Below, in pieces: positions 17,924 through 25,253 of a stretch of DNA of 64,000 nucleotides. The translations under genes were made by a program, and so were the position numbers. Under the pieces are notes generated by a model. That model was not told the DNA's origin. It worked only from the letters and a program-made list of their open reading frames with translations, and searched no databases. Source of the stretch: Candidatus Dadabacteria bacterium (GTDB lineage Bacteria; Desulfobacterota_D; UBA1144; Nemesobacterales; Nemesobacteraceae); the NCBI GenBank assembly GCA_009837205.1, contig VXTZ01000012.1, positions 62,001 through 126,000 of the forward strand, in the 5' to 3' direction. Numbering within the stretch: the first letter of the stretch is position 1; the number at the start of each line of letters is the position of its first letter.

Positions 17924-19222
17924 TCAGTTGGTGCCGCCGCTTACGGTGCACTTGACGCCCGCGTACTCCCAGGATGAGCAGTCGTGCCGTCCCCGCCCCG
18001 CGTGACCACACTCAAGCAGCGTGCTTTCAGTGCCCGCGCAATCCACCTCGTCAAGCAGGAAAAGAAGCGGGGGATACCCAAGCCATATCATTTGGTCAAT
18101 CGCCTCATCGCTCCCTGCGTAACCCAGCTGGCGGCACGCGACATCGGCGTCTGTTTTGTCCCAGGAATCATCGCATACACCCTTCCATCGCTTGTCCACC
18201 CCGCTAAATATCTGCAGCAGACCCTCCCCCTCACTGGATGGAGATAGCGTACCATCGTCATTTAGGGTAGAAAAAGGTATCAACCGAAGACTTCCGTCAG
18301 GCTTGTTCGTATAGATCGGTCCCACTTCGAAGCTTTCCACCACTTCTGAGTTGCCTGCATTATCGGTGAAGCTGATTCTGACCTTGATCCAGTTTTCCTC
18401 ATCAGCTTCCTGCAAGGTATAGGTGGAGGCTGTCGCGCCCGAAATTTCCGTTTCATTCCAGACAATGTCAGACCTTATCCACTGATAGGAAAACGCGCTT
18501 GCGTCCGTAGGCTTCCCGTCCGCGTCAGTGATTTTTGAATGGTCCGCAGTCAGAAGCACTCCGGTCTTGGGCTCGGTGCCCCTGACCGCTATCTGGCCTA
18601 CGGCATCATTGTTCGCGGTTGCTGCCTCGCAGGTAACGCCGAAAGCCTCCCCGTAGGAACAGTTGTTATGCCCGCGCGGCCAATGCTTGCACCTGTCTTC
18701 ACCGAGAATCCTGTCCTCAGAACCCGAGCATTCAAGCTCGTCAAGCAGATAGTACTCCTGCGGGTCCAAGTCTCCTCCTTCTTTTTTCGGCAACGCAAGA
18801 CCTACTCTCGGCTCACCTCCGGAGAAACCCAGCTGGCGACAGGCGACTTCGGCCTCCTGTCTGCCGATCACACGGTAACTGTCTCCAGACCCCAGAGTCC
18901 CGAGTCCGTCATCGCATATGCCCTTCCATTCTTCACCGTCCCTGGCCCCGGCATCGAATATTTCAAGCCTGCCCGTAGGCGCGGTAGCCGTACTGAGATC
19001 CACCACGGATCCCGTATCCGTATCCACGAGCCTCAGATCCCCGTCGGCATATGTTTCCTGCGTTCTTACATCCGTGGGACCGCCCATGAGCAAAAGCCCC
19101 AGCGCGAACCCGGCAACCATAATCGATACGCGTTGCAGATTCATGGTTCCGGCATCTCTTTTTCCGCCAACCGCCTCCGGTTTTTTCCAAAAGCTGCTTT
19201 TCAGTGTTCCGAACCGTTTCAC
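17924..19222 (-). CDS. Secreted SRCR / Ig-like / SRCR protein, copy 1
   Basis: A 432-residue exported protein. A long basic N-region and the hydrophobic core SIMVAGFALGLLLMG form a signal sequence. SRCR domain 1 (about 60-200) has WKGICDD, EVACRQLGFSGG and a C-terminal FGVTC. A middle Ig/cadherin-like unit (about 205-305) reads ITDADGKPTDASAFSYQWIR ... VRISFTDNAGN. SRCR domain 2 (about 310-430) is close to the animal consensus: WKGVCDDSWDKTDADVACRQ, LDEVDCAGTE, HDCSSWEYAGVKC. Each SRCR unit has six cysteines, as in group A domains. The GTG start at 19222 has GGAGG 5 bases upstream. It is a tandem paralogue of the next gene. SRCR domains usually bind ligands on animal cells and are rare in bacteria; the ligand here is unknown. 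Confidence 0.88.
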   Translation of the reverse strand: MKRFGTLKSSFWKKPEAVGGKRDAGTMNLQRVSIMVAGFALGLLLMGGPTDVRTQETYADGDLRLVDTDTGSVVDLSTATAPTGRLEIFDAGARDGEEWKGICDDGLGTLGSGDSYRVIGRQEAEVACRQLGFSGGEPRVGLALPKKEGGDLDPQEYYLLDELECSGSEDRILGEDRCKHWPRGHNNCSYGEAFGVTCEAATANNDAVGQIAVRGTEPKTGVLLTADHSKITDADGKPTDASAFSYQWIRSDIVWNETEISGATASTYTLQEADEENWIKVRISFTDNAGNSEVVESFEVGPIYTNKPDGSLRLIPFSTLNDDGTLSPSSEGEGLLQIFSGVDKRWKGVCDDSWDKTDADVACRQLGYAGSDEAIDQMIWLGYPPLLFLLDEVDCAGTESTLLECGHAGRGRHDCSSWEYAGVKCTVSGGTN

Positions 19223-19277
19223 TTGAACCTCCGTTGAATCTCCGTATATACACCTGTTTCTGAGATATCGTTATTAT

Positions 19278-19307
19278 ATTCTAGTTTCGACCCGGCGTCT
19301 CTGTCAA
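19278..19307 (-). promoter_or_regulatory. sigma70-type promoter of SRCR copy 1
   Basis: Minus strand TTGACA (19302-19307), 18-base spacer, TAGAAT (19278-19283). The expected leader is about 48 bases. The spacer resembles that of copy 2 (GAGAC..CGGGT.GA in both). Confidence 0.7.
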
Positions 19308-19389
19308 GCAAAACAATGCCCGCGCAGACAGCAAATAAGCTGACCGCTTTTTGGCAAACGGAATTGTCCGGTTTCCCAACGGCGGGGAT

Positions 19390-20667
19390 TCAGTTGCCGC
19401 TGGTGGCGCATTTGACGCCTGCGTACTCCCATGAGGTACAGTCGTGCACTCCCCGTCCCGCGTGTTCACACTCAAGCAGCGTGTTTTCAGTGCCGCCGCA
19501 ATTCACCTCGTCGAGCATAAAAAGAAGCGGGGGATACCCGAACCATACTATCCCGGTAAGCGCCTCCGCACTTCCTGTGTAACCCAGCTGGCGACACGTA
19601 ACGTCGGCGTCTTTTCTGTCCCAGCTGTCATCGCACACACCCCTCCATCGCTTGGACGTATCGTCAAATATCTGGAGCAGGCCCTCAGCGGAGGATTGAG
19701 CGGCGCTGGCGCCGGGAAGGGAAACCAGTCGAAGGTTTCCGTCGGACTTGTTCGTATAGACCGGCCCCACTTCGAAGCTTTCCACAACTTCCTGGTTGCC
19801 GGCGTTATCGGTGAAACTGATTCTGACCTTGATCCATTTTTCCTCATCATCTTCCTGCAAGGTATAGGTTGGAGCGGTCGCACCCGGAATCTCCGTATCG
19901 TAAAACCAGAAAAAATCAGTCCTTATCCACTGATAGGAAAACGCGCTTGCGTCCGTGGGTTTTCCGTCCGCGTCAGTGATTCCTGAGTGATCCGCGGTCA
20001 CAGCCATCCCTGTCTTGAGTTCAGTGCTGTTGATAACTACCTGACCCGTGGCGTCGTTATTTGAGGTCACGGCGGCACATGTAACGCCGAAAGCCTCGTC
20101 ATGATAGCAGTTGTTCTGCCCGCGCGGCAGATGCCTGCACCTGTTTTCACCGAGAATCCTGTCCTCGGAACCCGAGCATCTGAGGTCGTCAAGCAGGTAA
20201 TACGCAGACGGTTTATCCTGCGCGCTTTCAGGCAACGCGAGATATGTCCTCGGCACCCCGCCGGAGAGACCCAGCTGGCGACACGCGACTTCGGCCTCCT
20301 GCCTGCCGACTATACGGAGACCGCCGGTTTCCTCTCTCCCAAGAAACCCGAGCACGTCATCGCATATGCCCTTCCACTCTCCTTTGCCGTCCCCGTCCTC
20401 ATCATCAAATATCTCAAGCCTGCCCGAGGGCTCGGCAGTCGCGTCGAGGTCCACCACGGATCCCGTATCCGTATCCACGAGCCTCAGGTCCCCGTCGGCA
20501 TATGTTCCCTGCGCACTCGCATCCGCGGGAGCACCCATAAGCAAAAGCCCCAGCGCAAATCCGGCAACCATAACCGAAATGCACCACAAATCCGCGGTTC
20601 CGGCATTCCCGGCATCCGTCTCTCGTCTTCTTACGTTCCAAAAGCTGAACTTTCCGAATCCCCTCAC
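19390..20667 (-). CDS. Secreted SRCR / Ig-like / SRCR protein, copy 2
   Basis: A 425-residue paralogue of the downstream SRCR gene with the same order: signal sequence (SVMVAGFALGLLLMG), SRCR domain 1 with EWKGICDD and EVACRQLGLSGG, an Ig-like unit with SYQWIRTD and VRISFTDNAGN, and SRCR domain 2 with RWRGVCDDSWDRKDADVTCR and HDCTSWEYAGVKC. All twelve SRCR cysteines are retained. Divergence concentrates in the loops (for example the insertion FFWFYD in the Ig-like unit), which could reflect different ligands or drift. The GTG start at 20667 has a weaker GGGG ribosome site than copy 1. Its own promoter is conserved. No transport or anchoring gene is adjacent, so it is probably periplasmic or released. 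Confidence 0.87.
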   Translation of the reverse strand: MRGFGKFSFWNVRRRETDAGNAGTADLWCISVMVAGFALGLLLMGAPADASAQGTYADGDLRLVDTDTGSVVDLDATAEPSGRLEIFDDEDGDGKGEWKGICDDVLGFLGREETGGLRIVGRQEAEVACRQLGLSGGVPRTYLALPESAQDKPSAYYLLDDLRCSGSEDRILGENRCRHLPRGQNNCYHDEAFGVTCAAVTSNNDATGQVVINSTELKTGMAVTADHSGITDADGKPTDASAFSYQWIRTDFFWFYDTEIPGATAPTYTLQEDDEEKWIKVRISFTDNAGNQEVVESFEVGPVYTNKSDGNLRLVSLPGASAAQSSAEGLLQIFDDTSKRWRGVCDDSWDRKDADVTCRQLGYTGSAEALTGIVWFGYPPLLFMLDEVNCGGTENTLLECEHAGRGVHDCTSWEYAGVKCATSGN

Positions 20668-20712
20668 TTGAAACCCCGTATTAAAACGCCTGTTTGCGAA
20701 TGCTCTCTTTTC

Positions 20713-20742
20713 ATTTTAGCGTCAACCCGATGTCTCTATCAA
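20713..20742 (-). promoter_or_regulatory. sigma70-type promoter of SRCR copy 2
   Basis: Minus strand TTGATA (20737-20742), 18-base spacer, TAAAAT (20713-20718), the counterpart of the copy 1 promoter with the same spacer length. Confidence 0.6.
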
Positions 20743-20816
20743 GCGAAACAGAACACCTCGCAGAGAACTGGAAACAGAGGCCAGTCCGCTCATCCCCGCG
20801 GGCGGGCTTGTCCGGT

Positions 20817-21683
20817 TCAATCCGCAAGAAAATGCCAGCCGCTTATCCCGCCCGCCAGAAAAACATCAAACTCAGAAGATGTTCCCAAGTACTCGTGGAT
20901 TTCCTCCGCTTCCCGCCGACGGGGGAAAACGGAAAAAACCGATGACCCGCTTCCCGAGACAAGCACGAAGCGCGCCCCAAGCGATCGAAAAATCTCCTTT
21001 AGGGAGAGAATCTCGGGGAATGCCGCAAACACCGCCGCCTCAAGGCCGTTCTCTAGGAGGAAATCCCCTCCGCGGAACCGCTCTGCAAGAGAAACGGGAT
21101 CGACTTTCTCGGGCGGGGGCTCCGGGCGCTCCCAGTTTTTATAGATTTCCCGGGTCGAGAGGCTTTTTCCGGGAAAAAGGATAACGTAGTGAAAAAGGGG
21201 GAAATCAGAAAGCACTTCCACCCTCTCCCCCACTCCCTCGATAAACGAAGAGGTGGATCTTACAAAGAACGGTACATCGGCCCCGAGGGACGCGGCCATC
21301 CGGAGCAGGTCCCGGTCGGTGAATTTCCCGAGAACCCTGTTGAGACCCACAAGGACCGCAGCGGCGTTTGAGCTTCCTCCGCCGAGGCCGGCGCCGATGG
21401 GGATATTCTTTTTTATTCCTATGGAAACCTTTTTCCGAACTCCGGCTTCCCCGAGATAAAGATGACAGGCGGCCACGGCAAGATTGTCGTTTCCGGATGG
21501 CATCTCCCTTCCTGAGCACGAAAGACTTGACCCCTCGCCCGGCTCCACCGAAAGGCTTATCTCGTCAAAGAGACTTACGGGCTGCGCTATGGACTGAAGT
21601 TCATGGTAGCCGTCGGGGCGTTTTCCAAGAACTCTGAGAAACAGGTTCACCTTGGCGGGGGAAAGAAGCTTGACAGAACTCAT
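20817..21683 (-). CDS. ispE: 4-diphosphocytidyl-2-C-methyl-D-erythritol kinase
   Basis: IspE phosphorylates CDP-methylerythritol in the MEP isoprenoid pathway. The 288-residue GHMP kinase has the N-terminal LLSPAKVNLFLRVLGKRPDGYHEL signature (split here: AKVNLFLRV then RPDGYHEL) and the ATP-binding glycine-rich loop IPIGAGLGGGSSNAA near residue 95, plus a C-terminal VSGSGSSVFSVF motif. The ATG overlaps the stop of the upstream lipoprotein gene by 4 bases, so translation is likely coupled. In many bacteria ispE is followed by tRNA-Gln and prs; here the SRCR/Cache cluster lies between ispE and tRNA-Gln. Confidence 0.96.
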   Translation of the reverse strand: MSSVKLLSPAKVNLFLRVLGKRPDGYHELQSIAQPVSLFDEISLSVEPGEGSSLSCSGREMPSGNDNLAVAACHLYLGEAGVRKKVSIGIKKNIPIGAGLGGGSSNAAAVLVGLNRVLGKFTDRDLLRMAASLGADVPFFVRSTSSFIEGVGERVEVLSDFPLFHYVILFPGKSLSTREIYKNWERPEPPPEKVDPVSLAERFRGGDFLLENGLEAAVFAAFPEILSLKEIFRSLGARFVLVSGSGSSVFSVFPRRREAEEIHEYLGTSSEFDVFLAGGISGWHFLAD

Positions 21684-22426
21684 TTTCGCGCCACGTCCGG
21701 CTCGAAATTCATCGTAAGCCTTACGCTTCTGAGCGGAAGCACCAGTTTTTTTAGCTTGTCAGTTTTTTCATCGAAGCTGAGAATAAGCCTGAACACGATG
21801 TATTTCCCCTCAGGGGTCCTCTCCCGAAGCCTGTACTTGTAGACGATAACCCTGCCGCCTTCCTCGTTTAGATTCGCGTACGGGCGGCCGAGAATCTCTA
21901 TCACTTCTGAGGAATTAGGGATTTCCTTGGATTCAAGGGACCTCACGGCCGCGGTGCTTGTCTTATCAAGCTTTTTCACCTCGGCGGCACCCACCGAGCC
22001 CATCACCTTCCCGAGAACTTCCTTGGTTATATACTTGGTGAAGCACTCGGGAAAGATAATCTCGCAGAGCTTTCCCTGACAAAGCTTCATTCCCATGGCC
22101 AGATCGAAATTCCCGCTTTCGCTCTTCCTGCCCGGGTACTTCTTCACCAAGTGATAGGTCCAAAGCTCGGTGTCTGCGGCAATGCGGGTTTCTACGGGCG
22201 GCGAGTAGACCATGAGCCACTCGATGTCTCCTGCGAGCAGTACGGGTTTTTTGAAGGTAAGGCTTAGACCGTCGTGGTCACTCACGTTGAAATTCTCGCT
22301 GAAATCCCCGAGCTGGCCTTTTACATCGAGGAACCTGAAGAGCCGGCATCCCCCCACTCCCAGACACAAAACAACCAGAAAAGATATGAAAACTTTTCTT
22401 TGCGAAGGCGGCTTTCCCATCGGCAA
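21680..22426 (-). CDS. Predicted lipoprotein of unknown function, coupled to ispE
   Basis: A 248-residue protein with a hydrophobic signal and lipobox LGVGGC, so it should be lipid-anchored. I do not recognise the family. The C-terminal part (residues 165-240: SSEVIEILGRPYANLNEEGG, then VIVYKYRLRER and FRLILSFDEKTDKL) resembles the BamE/SmpA-type small beta-rich fold, in which a Gly-Arg/Lys-Pro turn precedes strands; this is inference. Start is the TTG at 22426, 11 bases after GGAGG; an ATG at 22420 is the alternative. A TATAAT-like hexamer lies about 10 bases before the ribosome site. The stop overlaps the ispE ATG. Confidence 0.75.
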   Translation of the reverse strand: MPMGKPPSQRKVFISFLVVLCLGVGGCRLFRFLDVKGQLGDFSENFNVSDHDGLSLTFKKPVLLAGDIEWLMVYSPPVETRIAADTELWTYHLVKKYPGRKSESGNFDLAMGMKLCQGKLCEIIFPECFTKYITKEVLGKVMGSVGAAEVKKLDKTSTAAVRSLESKEIPNSSEVIEILGRPYANLNEEGGRVIVYKYRLRERTPEGKYIVFRLILSFDEKTDKLKKLVLPLRSVRLTMNFEPDVARK

Positions 22427-22496
22427 TTCGGCATTTTCCTCCAGATATATTATTATACCGTACAGACAATCGGGATTTATCTCTAAACAACTTCAG

Positions 22497-22895
22497 ATGT
22501 TCGCAAGACTCCTAATTCTGTTCACCATGGTTCCGCTCATTGAGCTCGCCCTGCTCATAAAGCTCGGGAACATAATAGGACTCTGGCCGACCATATTCAC
22601 AGTCATAGCGACGGGGGTGCTGGGAGCGGCGCTTGCCAGAAGCCAGGGAACACAGGTTATAAGTGCTATAAGAGCGGAGGTCACCGAGGGCAGGCCGCCC
22701 ACCGAAAGCCTCATAAACGGTCTTCTCGTGCTCGTGGGAGGGGTTGTGCTTCTCACACCCGGGCTGCTTACCGATCTTCTTGGCTTCTCCCTTCTCATTC
22801 CCTTCACCAGGGACTGGTTCAAGAAAAAACTTCGAAGCAGGCTTAAGAAATACGCGGATAGAAACTCGGCCTCCGCAACCATAATAATACGCTGA
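22497..22895 (+). CDS. fxsA: FxsA family membrane protein
   Basis: A 132-residue inner-membrane protein. FxsA relieves exclusion of phage T7 by the F plasmid in E. coli; its cellular role is otherwise unclear. Family features are the N-terminal hydrophobic helix LILFTMVPLIELALLIKLG, the central GVLGAALARSQG segment, and LLVLVGGVVLLTPGLLTDLLG followed by a basic tail. The ATG at 22497 gives the usual family length; a longer frame extends upstream over the lipoprotein gene and is not needed. It is divergent from that lipoprotein gene, with 70 bases between starts. Confidence 0.9.
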   Translation: MFARLLILFTMVPLIELALLIKLGNIIGLWPTIFTVIATGVLGAALARSQGTQVISAIRAEVTEGRPPTESLINGLLVLVGGVVLLTPGLLTDLLGFSLLIPFTRDWFKKKLRSRLKKYADRNSASATIIIR

Positions 22896-22915
22896 AGGTC
22901 CGAAACGGCGCCGGC

Positions 22916-23491
22916 TCACGGCTGAAACGGCTCGTGGCTTACCTTGTGTATTATCGGCATGGAGAAACTCACCGACTCCATGAGCTTCTGGCCGTACTCA
23001 ATCACCCACTGCTCGGGAGCCAGAGAGTAGAAGTCCGCAAGCGTCATCCACTCCCCTCCCCTCATTATCTCCCCGTAGTCCACGCTTACCAGAAAAGCGG
23101 TCATGTCTCCGCCGTCCATGGCGTTGAGCACCGAGCACTCCACATAGGAATGTATTCCCTTTAAGACGGGGCAGCCGTTTCTGCCCTCGAAATGGTCTAG
23201 GCCGATAAACTTTTTTTTGTCCCTGCCCGAATAAAAGCCGAAGTTTCGGACAAGAGCGATCTGATCCTTTCTGAGAAGATGCACCACGAGATTCCTGCTT
23301 TCCATTATGAACCCGTGGGTGTGATTTCTCTTCCATATCCCCATAAGCAGCCTAGGCACGGTGTGAACTATGGAGGAGGTGACAAGCGTCGTCGCTACCT
23401 GGCCGTTTATCTCATCCTCCCGCCTGCTGGTTATGATCACCACAGGGCAGTTATGCCAGAAAACCCCGCAAACTGAAGGCCCATCATTCAC
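22916..23491 (-). CDS. Flavin reductase-like, FMN-binding split-barrel protein
   Basis: A 191-residue protein of the flavin reductase domain family, which binds FMN and often reduces flavins with NAD(P)H. Supporting segments are CPVVIITSRREDEINGQVATTLVTSSIVHTVP (start of the barrel, given here as CPVVIITS and NGQVATTLVTSS), VVHLLRKDQ, and VECSVLNAMDGGDMTAFLVSV. The GTG at 23491 has AAGGAG 8 bases upstream; a longer reading from 23581 has no ribosome site and overlaps the pal promoter. Substrate and electron donor cannot be told. The 3' end is 20 bases from the convergent fxsA stop. Confidence 0.8.
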   Translation of the reverse strand: MNDGPSVCGVFWHNCPVVIITSRREDEINGQVATTLVTSSIVHTVPRLLMGIWKRNHTHGFIMESRNLVVHLLRKDQIALVRNFGFYSGRDKKKFIGLDHFEGRNGCPVLKGIHSYVECSVLNAMDGGDMTAFLVSVDYGEIMRGGEWMTLADFYSLAPEQWVIEYGQKLMESVSFSMPIIHKVSHEPFQP

Positions 23492-23537
23492 TGAAAAACT
23501 CCTTTTTTTATCCCCGGCAGAAAATGCCGCGGGAAGA

Positions 23538-23566
23538 TTGAAAAAACATCCCCCGTGTGCTATAGT
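23538..23566 (+). promoter_or_regulatory. Extended -10 promoter for pal/cpoB
   Basis: TTGAAA (23538-23543), 17-base spacer, TATAGT (23561-23566) preceded by TGC (extended -10). It lies 68 bases upstream of the Pal-like start and between the two divergent genes. Confidence 0.6.
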
Positions 23567-23633
23567 AACCCCGTCTTTCAAGTTTACCCGCTACAACGCG
23601 GCAGCGCCTTTTAAACGGATTGAAATCCTAACT

Positions 23634-24401
23634 ATGAAAAAAATAATTCCGGCGGTCGTTTTTCTTTTTCTGGTCGTTGGTGTCCTGCACATCTCGGGGT
23701 GCTCGAAGAGAGTTCCCACCACTCCTCCCTCGGCTGAAGAGACGGGTACTCAGGACAGGGTCATGGCGGTATCGGAGATGCTCGAGGAAGCCCGAGCTGA
23801 GGGTGCCGAAGACACCTGGGAGTATGAAGAGGCACAAAAGCTTTTCGAGATGGCCCAGAACCTTATAAGCGAAGGGGAACTTGAGGAAGCTGAGAAGGTC
23901 CTTTCTCAAGCGGAACTGAAGGCCACACAGGCAATCGGCGCAGCCAGGGAAGGCGCCTTCATGGAGGGCTTTGACGAAGAGGCCCAGGAAATACGGAAAT
24001 CCCTGCTCAGCGACGCCTTCTCCAAGGAAAACCTGATAAACCTTCCCACCTCGGACGTGTTCTTCGAATTCGACAGCGCGGAGATATCGGAAGAGGCAAT
24101 GGAGGCAATTGACGGCAACATAAGCATCTTCGAAAAAAACAAAGACAAAATCAAATTCATTCTCGTCTTCGGTTTCTGCGACATCCGCGGGACCGAGGAA
24201 TACAACCTCTCCCTTGGAAAGAAAAGAGCGGATGAGATCAAAAAATACATGATCGGAAAAGGGGTGTCTCCTGAAATGCTGCACTCCATCAGCAAGGGAG
24301 AGACGGAAATATGGCAAGAGGGAACATCGGATGAGGCGTACAGCCGTAACAGGCGAGGACACTTCATAGCCCTCTCCGACAATAATTCCTCAGAAAACTA
24401 A
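23634..24401 (+). CDS. pal: OmpA-domain lipoprotein, Pal-like, with DUF4398-type helical segment
   Basis: A 255-residue outer-membrane lipoprotein predicted to bind peptidoglycan. Residues 1-23 form a signal with lipobox HISGC. Residues 45-125 are acidic helices (EMLEEARAEGAED ... AEKVLSQAELKATQAI) of the DUF4398 kind. Residues 135-250 form the OmpA C-terminal domain: VFFEFDSAEISEEA, FILVFGFCDIRGTEEYNLSLGKKRA, and the RNRRGHF end, with the NxxLxxxRA-type peptidoglycan-binding pattern (NLSLGKKRA). It is longer than E. coli Pal because of the helical insert. The stop overlaps the next start by one base (TAATG). No tolB, tolA, tolQ or tolR gene is in the window. Confidence 0.85.
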   Translation: MKKIIPAVVFLFLVVGVLHISGCSKRVPTTPPSAEETGTQDRVMAVSEMLEEARAEGAEDTWEYEEAQKLFEMAQNLISEGELEEAEKVLSQAELKATQAIGAAREGAFMEGFDEEAQEIRKSLLSDAFSKENLINLPTSDVFFEFDSAEISEEAMEAIDGNISIFEKNKDKIKFILVFGFCDIRGTEEYNLSLGKKRADEIKKYMIGKGVSPEMLHSISKGETEIWQEGTSDEAYSRNRRGHFIALSDNNSSEN

Positions 24402-25219
24402 TGAGAAAAAAGTATCTGGCCGTCGCCGTAGTATTGTTTTCTTCCGTGTTCATGTACGGTTGCGTAGCATCGGAAGGAGACCTGGATTTTCTTTACTCGA
24501 GGCAAAGGGAAGCTGAAACGAACATCAAGAAGATCCAGAAAGATATCAACTGGCTGAAGGCAGAAGTAAAAAAAGAAGACAATATCCTTGATCTTAACGA
24601 AAAGACTTTCGAACTCGAAAACAAACTTCTGGAACTCGAGCAGATAATAGGTGAAATGCATGCTCAGAGCGAAGAACGGTTCAAAAAAATAGAAGCCGGG
24701 CTGTCAGCAATGGCAGAGGTCAAATCTCAGGCCGTAGTTCCGCAACCGCAAGCACCTTCCGTCGCGGCTTCTGAGCAAGCTTCTGAAAGTCCGGACGAGG
24801 AACCCGCAACCGATGAGCCATCCCCCGCGGAGGAAGACCCCAAGGAGAACTACAAACTGGGCCTAAAGGAGTTTGGCGACGGTAACTATGAGGCTGCAAG
24901 GGCGTCGCTTCGAGAGCACCTTGCCTCCGCCCCCAGAAACGATGAGGCTGCAGACGCGATGTTCCTCATCGCGGATTCCTACTTCAAGGAAAAATTCTAC
25001 GAGGAGGCAATCCTCGAATACCAGAACATAATCGAAACCTGGCCAGCCAGCCCCAAAATCCCCCTTTGCCAGCTCAATCAGGGAATCGCACTCTTGAAAA
25101 TAGGGAAACCGAACGAGGCGAGCCTCTTTTTCGAATCGCTGATCGAGGCATACCCGGACTCACCCGAAGCCGCAACGGCAAAAGAACACCTTAAGACCTT
25201 GTCCACACCGGGAGAATAA
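24401..25219 (+). CDS. CpoB/YbgF-like lipoprotein with coiled coil and TPR repeats
   Basis: A 272-residue envelope protein. A signal with MYGC lipobox is followed by a coiled coil (residues 28-100), a Pro/Glu/Ala-rich linker, and three TPR units at 145-270 (YKLGLKEFGDGNYEAARASL, AMFLIADSYFKEKFYEEAIL, LNQGIALLKIGKPNEASLFF). This is the layout of CpoB (YbgF), which coordinates peptidoglycan synthesis with outer-membrane constriction through the Tol-Pal machine. Unlike E. coli CpoB it has a lipobox. The gene follows pal with a one-base overlap, the conserved pal-cpoB order. Confidence 0.85.
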   Translation: MRKKYLAVAVVLFSSVFMYGCVASEGDLDFLYSRQREAETNIKKIQKDINWLKAEVKKEDNILDLNEKTFELENKLLELEQIIGEMHAQSEERFKKIEAGLSAMAEVKSQAVVPQPQAPSVAASEQASESPDEEPATDEPSPAEEDPKENYKLGLKEFGDGNYEAARASLREHLASAPRNDEAADAMFLIADSYFKEKFYEEAILEYQNIIETWPASPKIPLCQLNQGIALLKIGKPNEASLFFESLIEAYPDSPEAATAKEHLKTLSTPGE

Positions 25220-25253
25220 AAGTTCCGGCCGTGGTCGACACTGAACCGTTTTT

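Larger units (their letters stand above)
17924..20742 (-). repeat. Tandem gene duplication including promoters
   Basis: Two diverged direct copies, each made of a promoter, a leader and an SRCR/Ig-like/SRCR gene (copy 1 at 17924-19307, copy 2 at 19390-20742). Similarity extends over the coding region and into the -35/-10 region, so the duplication unit contained the whole transcription unit. Confidence 0.8.

Noticed and set aside
16291-20816. Integrative element using tRNA-Gln as attachment site
   Set aside because: No integrase gene and no repeat of the tRNA 3' end were seen, and the accessory genes lie on the 5' side of the tRNA.
20101-21144. 347-codon plus-strand frame opposite SRCR copy 2 and ispE
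   Set aside because: It crosses the 3' end of ispE and the SRCR promoter and encodes low-complexity Arg/Pro/Ser-rich sequence; it mirrors the minus-strand genes.
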